A stretch of DNA of 55,309 nucleotides from Frankia sp. AgB32 (GTDB lineage: Bacteria; Actinomycetota; Actinomycetes; Frankiales; Frankiaceae). The notes beneath the pieces were generated by a model, which searched no databases, had not been told where the DNA came from, and saw nothing but the letters and a program-made list of their open reading frames with translations. Within the stretch, counting starts at the first letter, position 1, and every line of letters starts with the position of its first letter. The DNA is taken from positions 1 to 55,309 of the forward strand of contig NZ_JALKFX010000039.1 of NCBI RefSeq assembly GCF_023243045.1. Reading direction: 5' to 3'. Positions 43,323 to 52,340 of this stretch are shown here, in pieces. The translations under genes and the position numbers were made by a program.

Positions 43323-43338
43323 CCGAACAGGCGTTCGA
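43323..43338. promoter_or_regulatory. LexA (SOS) box upstream of recA
   Basis: CCGAACAGGCGTTCGA differs from TCGAAC-N4-GTTCGA at one position. It lies about 150 bases upstream of the recA ATG and 30 bases past the end of the DUF3046 gene. Confidence 0.85.
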
Positions 43339-43367
43339 CCAGCGAACGACACGCCGGGCGGGGGCCC

Positions 43368-43562
43368 TCAGCGCTCCCGCGCGGGCACGTCGAACTGCTC
43401 GCACACCGCCCGCCAGACGACCTTCGCGTCGTCCCCACGGGCCAGCGCCGCCTCGACCGTCACCCCGCCGAGCTCGGCAAGAACATGATCGTGGGCGAAC
43501 GACTCCGCGTAGGCAGAGCCGAACCGGTCGCTCATCTTCGCCCAGAACTCGGTCAACCGCAC
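43368..43562 (-). CDS. DUF3046 family protein
   Basis: 64-residue protein of an actinobacteria-specific family of unknown function, usually found next to recA. The start GTG at 43562 gives the typical opening MRLTEFWAKMSDRFG; the middle AHDHVLAELGGVTVEAAL and the end WRAVCEQFDVPARER are characteristic. It lies upstream of recA on the same strand. The recA LexA box is downstream of it, so recA probably has its own promoter. Confidence 0.88.
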   Translation of the reverse strand: MRLTEFWAKMSDRFGSAYAESFAHDHVLAELGGVTVEAALARGDDAKVVWRAVCEQFDVPARER

Positions 43563-43782
43563 CCCGCCAGTGTGCACCGGCCGGAAGCGACCCGGTCAAC
43601 CACATCCGCCCCCGCGCTGGCCGAAGCTCCCGCCGCCGCGACGGGTCCACGGCGGCCGGCTGCCCCGGACGCCCCGACGGCGGCCGACGGCGGCCGACGA
43701 CAGATGTTGGACCAACCGCCGGACCAGCCGCCGCAAGGCCGGCCGAGGAAACCTGTCGGAGCCACGACGCAGACTGGACGAC

Positions 43783-44856
43783 GTGAGCCTGGACAGCCCG
43801 GACGACCCGCAGGACCCGCTCGCGTCGTTCTCCGCACCGACGCGGGAGTGGTTCCGTGCCGCCTTCGCCGCCCCCACACCAGCCCAGCGAGGCGCGTGGG
43901 AGGCCATCCGCGCCGGCGGCAACGCCCTGGTCGTCGCCCCGACGGGCTCGGGCAAGACCCTCGCGGCCTTCCTGTGGTCACTGGACGCGCTGGCACGCGC
44001 GCCGCTGCCGGCCGAACGCACCCGCCGCTGCCGGGTGCTCTACGTCAGCCCGCTCAAGGCGCTGGCTGTCGACGTGGAGCGCAACCTGCGGGCCCCCCTG
44101 GCAGGCATGCGCGCGGCGGCGCAGCGCCTCGGCCTTCCGCTACCCGAGATCACCGTCGGTATCCGTTCGGGCGACACCCCGGCCGCCGCCCGGCGCAGCT
44201 TCGGAACGAGCCCGCCCGACGTCCTGATCACCACGCCGGAATCCTTGTTTCTCGTGCTCACCAGCGCGGCCCGAGAAGCGCTGCGGGGCGTGACCGCAGT
44301 GATCATCGACGAGGTGCACGCGGTCGCCGGCACCAAGCGGGGCGCGCACCTGGCGGTCAGTCTGGAGCGCCTGGACGCGCTGCTCGACCGTCCCGCGCAG
44401 CGGGTCGGACTGTCGGCCACGGTGCGGCCGATCGACGAGGTCGCCCGGTTCCTTGGCGGCCCGGCTCCGGTCACGGTCGTGCGTCCGCCGTCGAGCAAGA
44501 CGCTCGAACTGCAGGTCGTGGTGCCGGTCGAGGACATGGCGAGTCTCGGCGAACCGGTCTCCGACGCCACCGCCGACGGCTCGGCCGCCGCCGCGCCGCC
44601 CCGCGCCTCCATCTGGCCGGCGGTCGAGGAGCGGGTGCTCGACCTGGTGCTCGCGCACTCCTCGACGATCGTGTTCGCGAACTCCCGCCGGCTGGCGGAG
44701 CGACTGTGTGCCCGGCTGAACGAGCTGCACGCCGAGCGGCTGGCCGTGGCGGCGCAGCGGGCCGAGTCCACCACGCGCGGCGGCGACGCCGCGATCGATC
44801 TGGATGTTCTCCCGCCCCTCGATCTGGGGCCGAACGGCGCCGGGGTACCCCGGATC
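43783..44856 (+). CDS. lhr: Lhr-type DEAD/DEAH helicase, 5' part only
   Basis: The first 358 residues of a large ATP-dependent helicase of the Lhr family: Q-motif-like FAAPTPAQRGAWEAI, motif I APTGSGKTLAAFLW near 44, motif Ia YVSPLKALAVDVERNL, TTPESLFLVL, motif II IIDEVHAVAGTKRG, motif III VGLSATVRPIDEVARFLGG, then STIVFANSRRLAERLCARLNELHAERL from the start of the second RecA domain. The GTG at 43783 gives a start typical of the family. The full protein is normally about 1500 residues. The sequence stops in a G-run tract and continues as otsA in the same frame, almost certainly because sequence is missing. The truncation is probably not biological. Confidence 0.85.
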
Positions 44857-44908
44857 GGGGGGGGGGGGGGGGGGGGGGGGGCGCCCGCGGGGGGGGGGGG
44901 GGGGGGGG
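44857..44908. other. Poly-G junction between lhr and otsA, probable assembly artefact
   Basis: A run of 25 G, then cgcccgc, then a run of 20 G. On its left the reading frame is helicase; on its right it is trehalose-phosphate synthase, already past its N-terminus. The frame is preserved, giving an apparent 857-residue fusion. Missing sequence would include the last roughly 1000 codons of lhr and the first part of otsA. Confidence 0.85.
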
Positions 44909-44910
44909 CC

Positions 44911-46353
44911 CCCGCCGCCCCCGACGGCGAGCTGGTGCTGCGCCGCGGCGCCGGCGGCCTGGTCAGCGGTCTGAGTCAGGCGGCGGCCGACGCCCCGGCC
45001 GAGACCGGGCCGATGGTCTGGGTGTGTGCGGCGCTCTCCGACGCGGATCGGCGGGCGGCTCGCGCCGCTCCCGGCGGGCGGCTCGACCTCGCCGGACACG
45101 ACACCGGCGGGGCGGCCGTGCGGATGCTCGACATCGACCGGACGGTGTTCGACCGGGCCTACAACGCGGTGGCCAACCGCGTCCTGTGGTTCGTCCAGCA
45201 TCTGCTGTACGCGCCGGCGTCGCAGCCGGTCTTCGGGCCGACGTTCCGCCGCGACTGGGCGGCGTACGAGACGTACAACACGATGTTCGCCGAGGCGCTG
45301 GCGCACGAGGCCGCGCCGGGCGCCTCGGTGATCGTGCAGGACTACCACCTGACGCTGGTCGCCGGCCGGCTGCGCCGACTGCGTCCGGACCTGCGCATCG
45401 CGCACTTCAGTCACACGCCGTGGGCGCCGGCCGGGTACTTCCGGATGCTTCCGGACGACGTGGGCGAGCAGATCCTGCGCGGCATGCTCGGCGCCGACCG
45501 GCTCGGGTTCCTCACCGACGTGTGGGCCGACGCGTTCGAGGAGTGCGCCCGCGGGCTGCCCGGGGTCCGGGTCGAGCCGAGGGAACTGGTGGTGGCGTCC
45601 CCGGTGGCGCCCCGGACCGGGCCGCCACCCGATCCACGGGTGGTGCGGATCGGGGTGCACCCGCTGGGCGTGGACGCCGGCGAGCTACGCGGGCGGGCGG
45701 CGGCGGCCGACGTCGCCGCCCGGGTCGCGGAGCTGGAGAAACTCGCCGAGGGCCGGCGGCTGATCGTGCGGGTGGACCGCACCGAACTGTCCAAGAACAT
45801 CGTGCGGGGCCTGGCCGCGTACCGCGAGCTGCTGCGGTCCTGGCCGCAGTGGCGCGGGAAGGTGGTGCATCTGGTCTGTGCCTACCCGTCCCGGCATGAC
45901 CTGCCCGAATACCGTGAGTACACCGCGGCGGTGCAGCGGCTCGCCGCCGAGATCGACGACGAGTTCGCCGCGGACGGCTGGCGGCCGCTGCGCCTGGAAC
46001 TGTCCGACGACTACCCTCGGTCGATCGCGGCGCTCTGTCTCGCGGAGGTGCTCGTGGTGAACCCGATCCGGGACGGGATGAACCTGGTCGCCAAGGAAGG
46101 ACCGGTGTTGTCCCGACGCGACGCCGTTCTGGTCCTGTCCCGGGAGGCGGGCGCCTGCGCGGAGCTGGGCGCGGCGGCGCTGGTGATCAATCCGTTCGAC
46201 ATCCAGGCGACCGCGCAGGCGTTGCACGACGCGCTCATGATGGCGCCGGCCGACCGGCGGCGCCGCGCCGGCGAGCTCGCCGCGGTAGCCGGCCGGCTGC
46301 CACCGCGGACCTGGTTCACCGACCAGCTCGCCGCGTTGGCCGCCGACCACTGA
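44911..46353 (+). CDS. otsA: Trehalose-6-phosphate synthase, 5' end missing
   Basis: GT20 enzyme making trehalose-6-phosphate from UDP-glucose and glucose-6-phosphate. About 480 residues remain. They begin near the GGLVSGL motif (about residue 25-30 of a normal enzyme), so only a short N-terminal part is lost. Family marks: WFVQHLLYAP, WAAYETYNTMFAEAL, VIVQDYHLTLVAGRL, HFSHTPWAPAGYFRML, RVDRTELSKNIVRGL, VNPIRDGMNLVAKE and the C-terminal VINPFDIQATAQAL. It converges on otsB with a 72-base gap. Together they form the OtsAB route to trehalose, an osmolyte and storage sugar in Frankia and its relatives. Confidence 0.92.
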   Translation, partial: PAAPDGELVLRRGAGGLVSGLSQAAADAPAETGPMVWVCAALSDADRRAARAAPGGRLDLAGHDTGGAAVRMLDIDRTVFDRAYNAVANRVLWFVQHLLYAPASQPVFGPTFRRDWAAYETYNTMFAEALAHEAAPGASVIVQDYHLTLVAGRLRRLRPDLRIAHFSHTPWAPAGYFRMLPDDVGEQILRGMLGADRLGFLTDVWADAFEECARGLPGVRVEPRELVVASPVAPRTGPPPDPRVVRIGVHPLGVDAGELRGRAAAADVAARVAELEKLAEGRRLIVRVDRTELSKNIVRGLAAYRELLRSWPQWRGKVVHLVCAYPSRHDLPEYREYTAAVQRLAAEIDDEFAADGWRPLRLELSDDYPRSIAALCLAEVLVVNPIRDGMNLVAKEGPVLSRRDAVLVLSREAGACAELGAAALVINPFDIQATAQALHDALMMAPADRRRRAGELAAVAGRLPPRTWFTDQLAALAADH

Positions 46354-46425
46354 TCCGGCCGACCACTGGTCCGGCCGACCCGGCTGGACCGGCGACGCGA
46401 CGGGCCGGCCGGGCGGTGGAGGGGC

Positions 46426-47295
46426 TCAGCCGCCGAGGCGGTCGGCGAGCACCTCCAGCAGCGAGACCATGCCGGCGGGCCCGCCGACCACGAGATCCGC
46501 CCGTTCCCGCAGCACGTCGGGCACCTCCGGGCTGTCGCTGCACACCGTGATGCCGGGGATGCCGGTGGCGCGTAGTTCGTCCACGGCGGTGAACGCGGGC
46601 AGGTCGCCGTAGTCGTCGCCGGCGACGAGGACGCTGCGGGCGCCGCGCTCCGCGACGAGCCCGCGCAGCGCGCCGCCCTTGTCGTGGCCGGGTGGGCGCA
46701 GCTCGAGCACCTTCTTGCCGGGCGCGGCCTCCAGACCGTGTTCCTCGGCCAGCGTGGTCAGCGCCGGGGCCAGCGCGCCCAGCGCCGAGTCGGGGTCGGC
46801 GGCGCGGCGCACGTGCACGACGAGCGCGTGGTGTTTGTCCTCGACGACGGTGCCGGCCGGCGCGTCGCGCAGCAGGTCCGGCAGGGCGGCGCGGACGGCG
46901 GCGACGCCGGGCAGCGGCTCGGGACTGGTGATCTCGCGGGTCTGCGAGTCCCAGCGCTGCAGCCCGTACTGGCCAAGAATGATCAGCTCGCCGAGGTCGG
47001 GCAGCTTCTCGACGCCGGTCAGTTCGAGCAGCGCGTCCACGGGCCGGCCAGTGATGATCGCGAGGGTGCCCACCTGGTGGGAGATCCTGCTCAGCGCGGC
47101 CAGCGCGCCAGGGGCCGGCGCGGCGTCGGCCGGTCGGGCGACGATCGGCGACAGCGTGCCGTCGAAGTCGAGGGCGATCAGGGCCCGGTCGGGCGCGGTG
47201 AGCAGCGCGGCCAGACCGGCACCACCGGCGGGGGTGCGCGGCGCGGGCGAGGCCGCAGCAGAGGTGGCGGAGTCGTGGTGGGTGGAGTCGGTCAC
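46426..47295 (-). CDS. otsB: Trehalose-6-phosphate phosphatase
   Basis: 289-residue HAD-family phosphatase that releases trehalose from trehalose-6-phosphate. The nucleophile motif is LDFDGTLSPI near residue 43 (first Asp nucleophile, second general acid). Motif II is IITGRPVDALL, followed by LGQYGLQRWD, ELRPPGHDKGGALRGL with the catalytic Lys, and motif III AGDDYGDLPAF. The N-terminal 30 residues are a low-complexity Ser/Ala/Pro leader. GTG start with GAAGG upstream. It faces the trehalose-phosphate synthase gene tail to tail, so the pair is not an operon. Confidence 0.94.
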   Translation of the reverse strand: MTDSTHHDSATSAAASPAPRTPAGGAGLAALLTAPDRALIALDFDGTLSPIVARPADAAPAPGALAALSRISHQVGTLAIITGRPVDALLELTGVEKLPDLGELIILGQYGLQRWDSQTREITSPEPLPGVAAVRAALPDLLRDAPAGTVVEDKHHALVVHVRRAADPDSALGALAPALTTLAEEHGLEAAPGKKVLELRPPGHDKGGALRGLVAERGARSVLVAGDDYGDLPAFTAVDELRATGIPGITVCSDSPEVPDVLRERADLVVGGPAGMVSLLEVLADRLGG

Positions 47296-47384
47296 AGGGC
47301 CTTCCCGGGTTCGTGTCGTCGAGATGGTCGAGGGCCGGCGATCGTGCCCACCACGGAGATCAGGGCGGGACGGTCACGCAATGA

Positions 47385-48026
47385 TCATTTTTCCGGGTCG
47401 GCGGGGAAGTCCCGCGTGATGACGAGGATCAGTGGGTCGGAGATGGCGATCTGGGTCTGCGACCGGGGCGCGATCTTCTTGATCCCGGGGATGGCGTCCA
47501 TGAGCGCCTGGGCGGCATCCCGGTGCGCGTCGTCATAGAAGACGGTGGGCACCGGCACGTTGTAGGTCGCCAGGTAGTTACCCGTCCGCGTGACGGGGAA
47601 GCCGGCCGCCTCGACCTGGCGGGCCGCGGACTCGGCCAGGCCGCCGATCCGGGAGTTGTTCAACACGACGACCGGCGCGGTCGCCACGGGCGGCGGACGT
47701 TCGGTTGCCGGCGGAGCGGACGTCGGCGCCGGCGACGGCGGCTTCTCGGCCGGACGGGTCGCCGACGGGCTCGGCCGCGGGGAGGGGGACGCGGAGGGTG
47801 TGGCCGAACGGGTCGCGCCGAGCGTCGCGCTGTCCGCCGTGCGGGTCGCGGCGGCCACCGGGCTGGCCGGGTGCTTCGGATCCGGTGCGCCGTTGAGCAG
47901 GTTGACGAGCAGGATGCCGGCGAGCACAGCGAGGATCGCGATGACGCCCGCCCAGACGCCGCGCAGCCGCTCGGGGCCGGGCGACGGGGACCGGCGCCGT
48001 CCCGGGGCGTGTGTGCCGTGCGTCAT
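47385..48026 (-). CDS. LytR_C-domain membrane protein
   Basis: 213 residues. After a basic Arg/Pro-rich start comes a single membrane segment (VWAGVIAILAVLAGILLVNLL, about 24-44). Then come a Ser/Pro/Thr/Ala-rich extracytoplasmic stalk of about 65 residues and a C-terminal LytR_C domain (VVVLNNSRIGGLAESAARQVEAAGF to about residue 205, given for location). The family accompanies LytR-CpsA-Psr enzymes and is thought to act at the cell wall; the exact role is unknown. The ATG at 48026 lies 9 bases after the stop of the upstream DUF3263 gene, so the two are probably cotranscribed. Confidence 0.85.
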   Translation of the reverse strand: MTHGTHAPGRRRSPSPGPERLRGVWAGVIAILAVLAGILLVNLLNGAPDPKHPASPVAAATRTADSATLGATRSATPSASPSPRPSPSATRPAEKPPSPAPTSAPPATERPPPVATAPVVVLNNSRIGGLAESAARQVEAAGFPVTRTGNYLATYNVPVPTVFYDDAHRDAAQALMDAIPGIKKIAPRSQTQIAISDPLILVITRDFPADPEK

Positions 48027-48034
48027 GAGTTGCT

Positions 48035-48343
48035 CTACTCCCCGCCCTGGTCCCGGCGGCCGGACCGGGCCGCCCGGCGCTGGTCGCGCAGCCGCCGCAG
48101 CCGCCGGACCAGCATGGGATCGGCGATCATCGCGGCCTCCGAGTCGATCAGCCGGTTGAGGATCTGGTAGTAACGCGTGGAGGACAGGCTGAATTCGGCG
48201 CGGATCGCCTCCTCCTTGGCGCCGGGATGGCGCCACCAGCCCTGCTCGAAGGCGAGAACGCGGCGGTCCCGGTCGGACAGCCCGGTGGGCGGCCCACCGG
48301 CCCCGCGGGGCTGCTCGGGTGGCAGGGGTGCGGCTGCCTGCAC
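48035..48343 (-). CDS. DUF3263 family protein (putative DNA-binding)
   Basis: 102 residues. The conserved part is LSDRDRRVLAFEQGWWRHPGAKEEAIRAEFSLS (about 22-55), followed by TRYYQILNRLIDSEAAMIADPMLVRRLRRLR, a helix-turn-helix-like pattern found only in actinobacteria. The GTG at 48343 is preferred because GAGGAGG stands eight bases upstream; a GTG at 48403 would add a low-complexity peptide. In other actinobacteria the same pair with a LytR_C gene is common, hinting at a shared cell-envelope function. Molecular role is unknown. Confidence 0.87.
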   Translation of the reverse strand: MQAAAPLPPEQPRGAGGPPTGLSDRDRRVLAFEQGWWRHPGAKEEAIRAEFSLSSTRYYQILNRLIDSEAAMIADPMLVRRLRRLRDQRRAARSGRRDQGGE

Positions 48344-48556
48344 AGCGGGACCTCCTCGGGACGCGGCGGGGACAACGGGCGCGGCCAGGCGTGGAGTTGC
48401 CACGCCCGGTATGGTGCGCCGCCCACTATTTCACCCCCTGGGTCCGACAATCCCGCTCGTCCCCCTCCATGGGCCGCCGCGGGCCCACCCGCGCCGTACA
48501 GGGACGATCCCGCGCAACCGGGACCGCCCTCGCCGGGACCGTTCTAGGCTGGTCCG

Positions 48557-48889
48557 ATGAGCCGACGCTTCACCCGCACGACCGAGGACTTCGACTGCCT
48601 CGTCTGCGGCGCGTCGGTGCGCGGTGACGGCTACACCAACCACTGCCCGCGCTGCCTGTGTTCCCGGCACGTCGACGTGCATCCCGGTGACCGCGCGGCC
48701 GACTGCGGCGGGGTGATGCGGCCCGTCGCCGTCGAGGCCCGCGCGCACGACACCGTGCTCACGCACGTCTGTGACCGGTGTGGCCACCGTCGCCGTAACC
48801 GCACCGGGCCGGCGGACGACGGCGATGCCCTGCGGACCGTCGCGACCGCGGCCGCGACAGCCGCGGTCCGCGCCGATCCGATGGCCGCC
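48557..48889 (+). CDS. RNHCP-domain protein, 3' end lost in a G tract
   Basis: About 111 residues remain. The N-terminal part is the cysteine-rich RNHCP domain: FDCLVCGASV, YTNHCPRCLCSRHVDVHPGD, CGGVMRPVAVEA and HVCDRCGHRRRNR, with pairs of cysteines that probably bind zinc. The function of this family is unknown. After DPMAA the coding sequence enters an almost pure G tract, so the true C-terminus and stop codon cannot be read; a stop 129 bases further in the same frame should not be trusted. It diverges from the DUF3263 gene. Confidence 0.82.
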
Positions 48890-48982
48890 GGGGGGGCGCC
48901 GGGGGGGGGGCGGGGGGGGGCGGGGGGGGGGGGGGGGGGCGCGGGGGGGGGGGGGGGGGGGCCGCCGGGGGGCGCCCCCCCG
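48890..48982. other. G/C homopolymer tract, probable sequence artefact
   Basis: About 93 bases of near-pure G with short C blocks. It destroys the end of the RNHCP gene and possibly the end of a leftward gene. Unknown sequence may be missing here. Confidence 0.75.
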
Positions 48983-49162
48983 GGCGGTATTGGCGGCCAG
49001 AGCGGTGCTGGCGGGTAGCCGCGCGAGTTGCCGAAGGTTCGCCCGATCGGTGGCCTTGACCGAGATCACCCTCGGCAACTCGGCGACCGGTACCGGCCGG
49101 GGACGTCCAGGGCTCGCAGGCCCGGGCGTCACCCGGCACGGCCGCTGTGGGGGTGGGCTGGG

Positions 49163-50419
<1,257 letters not shown>

Positions 50420-50522
50420 AGGCACCTCCGCGGCGCGTTTCGAGCCACCCTCCGCCGCCGGACGCGCCGCCGGGTCCGCCGGCCACGACACGCTCCGTTG
50501 CGTGCCATGGCAGTGACTCGAT

Positions 50523-52340
50523 ATGGCGCAAACAATAGGTGACACTGGCGGGTCTCCGCCGGGCGCACGCGGGGTGAGCCTCGGCCCACCCACACGGGCC
50601 GGTACGGTCGCCGTCGTGCGCGCGGATCGGTCGTCCTCCACTGCCCGTCCGCGCCGCCCGGCGCCGGCCGCTGCGGCGCCGGCGCCGCGCGCCCCGGGGC
50701 TCGCGGTGGCCACAGCCCGGACCGGTCCGGGTACCGCCCGACCGGGCGCGTCGCGGCTGTGGATCGCCTGGCTGGTCACCCGGGCTGTGCTCGTCGTCGG
50801 CGTGCTGACGGGTCAGACGTTCGGTGCCCAGCAGAACGTGCAGGGAGACCTTCGGATCTACGCCGGCTGGGCCCACCAGCTCGGGCACGGCGGCGGGCTG
50901 CCGATCGGCGACGACCGGTGGCAGTACCCGCCTGCGGCGGCCGTCGCCTTCGTCCTCCCCGAGTTCGCGCACTCCCTCTTGGTGGTGCCCTATCGGGTGG
51001 GGTTCGTGGCGCTGATGATCCTTACCGACGCCGTTGCGACGGCCGTGCTGGCCCGCCGCGACCGCGGCGCGGCGCTGTTCTGGGTGGCCGGGATCACCGC
51101 GCTCGGCCCGGTGGCGCTGGCCCGGTTCGACCTGCTGCCGGCGGCGACGGCCCTCGGCGCCGTGCTCGCGATCGCCACCGGGCGGCCCGGTCGTGCCGGG
51201 GTCCACCTCGGTGCCGGGGCGCTGCTGAAGGTGTGGCCGGGGCTGCTGCTCGTCGCCCTGCCGCGGCCGGCCGGGCGGGGCCGGGTCTGGTCGTGGGCCG
51301 CGTTGGTCCGGGTCGTCGGCGGGCTGGCGTGCGCGGTGGCGGCGCTCGCCGTCCTCGTCGCGCTGACCGGATGGTGGCGGGACGTGTTCGGCTTCGTCGG
51401 CGCGCAGCGGGCCCGTGGGCTGCAGGTGGAGGCGGTCGCCGCGACCCCGTTCGTCCTCGCCCACATGGTCGGGGGAGATGCGCCCACCTACTCGTACGGC
51501 GCGTTGCAGTTCGACAGCCCGGCGGCCCGCGCCGTCGCGACGGCCTGCTCGGCGGTCGAGGCGGTCTTGATCATCCTCGTCGCGGTGTGGTGGTGGCTGC
51601 GCTCCCGGCCGGTGGCGGCGGGGAGCGGGGACGCGGACGAATCGGCCGCGGTCGGCGCGACCCTGGCCGCCCGGTCCCTCGCGCTGGTCACGGTGGTGGT
51701 GGTGACCGCCCGGGTGCTGAGCCCGCAGTACCTCGTCTGGCTGCTCGCGCTCGCCGCCGCCGGGCTCGCGGTCAGCGCCCTGCCCGCGCCGGGGGAGCCG
51801 CCGGCGGTGGCCTGTCGGCTGGACCGGGGCGGCTGGCCGGGCCGCGACCGCCGCCTGGCGGTGGCGCTGCTGGCCGTCGCGCTGCTGAGCCAGGTGATCT
51901 ATCCGTGGCGGTACAACGACGTGATCCAGGGACGGATCGTGCTGAGTCTGCTGCTGGTGGTACGTAACGCCGGGCTGCTCACGGTGTGCTGGTGGGCGGC
52001 GCGGGCCGCCGCCGAGCCGGGACCGTTGCGGCGGGCCGCCTCGCGGACGAGCGCGGCGAACGTCGACCGGGCCGTCTCCTCCCAGGTGAACGTCGCCGCG
52101 TGGGCCAGCGCCCCGGCGGCGAGGCGGGCGTGCAGGTCCCGGTCGGTGAGCACGCCGGCCAGCGTCCGGCCGAGCTCGTCGGCCTCCACGAGCAGGCCGG
52201 TCTCGCCGTCGATGACCGCGTCGGTGTGCCCGGCGATGCGGGTCGCCACCGACGGCACCCCGCACGCCGCCGCCTCGGTGATCGTCATGCCCCAGCCCTC
52301 GCGGGCCGACGCCGAGGTGAGCACCCAGGACCGCTGGTAG
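50523..52340 (+). CDS. GT-C type (GT87/DUF2029-like) membrane glycosyltransferase
   Basis: 605 codons if read to its stop. A Pro/Ala-rich cytosolic leader (1-75) precedes about ten hydrophobic segments. Useful marks are GDLRIYAGWAHQL near 108 (the acidic loop expected to be catalytic), RWQYPPAAAVAFVLPE, VLSPQYLVWLLALAAAGLAV and the last segment VIYPWRYNDVIQGRIVLSLLLVVRNAGLL. This is the layout of polyprenyl-phosphate-mannose-dependent transferases. The last 100 or so codons (after about 52030) are hydrophilic and antisense to the GT4 gene. An in-frame GTG at 50616 may be the real start (TACGGT just upstream). Function is inferred from topology and neighbours. Confidence 0.78.
   Translation: MAQTIGDTGGSPPGARGVSLGPPTRAGTVAVVRADRSSSTARPRRPAPAAAAPAPRAPGLAVATARTGPGTARPGASRLWIAWLVTRAVLVVGVLTGQTFGAQQNVQGDLRIYAGWAHQLGHGGGLPIGDDRWQYPPAAAVAFVLPEFAHSLLVVPYRVGFVALMILTDAVATAVLARRDRGAALFWVAGITALGPVALARFDLLPAATALGAVLAIATGRPGRAGVHLGAGALLKVWPGLLLVALPRPAGRGRVWSWAALVRVVGGLACAVAALAVLVALTGWWRDVFGFVGAQRARGLQVEAVAATPFVLAHMVGGDAPTYSYGALQFDSPAARAVATACSAVEAVLIILVAVWWWLRSRPVAAGSGDADESAAVGATLAARSLALVTVVVVTARVLSPQYLVWLLALAAAGLAVSALPAPGEPPAVACRLDRGGWPGRDRRLAVALLAVALLSQVIYPWRYNDVIQGRIVLSLLLVVRNAGLLTVCWWAARAAAEPGPLRRAASRTSAANVDRAVSSQVNVAAWASAPAARRACRSRSVSTPASVRPSSSASTSRPVSPSMTASVCPAMRVATDGTPHAAASVIVMPQPSRADAEVSTQDRW

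Noticed and set aside
44857-44908. G-quadruplex regulatory element
   Set aside because: The G runs could form one on paper, but the broken genes on both sides point to an artefact and not a biological element.
43570-46353. A 927-codon bifunctional helicase-trehalose synthase enzyme
   Set aside because: The join is a poly-G tract, both parts are incomplete, and the domains have no functional link. Treated as two partial genes.
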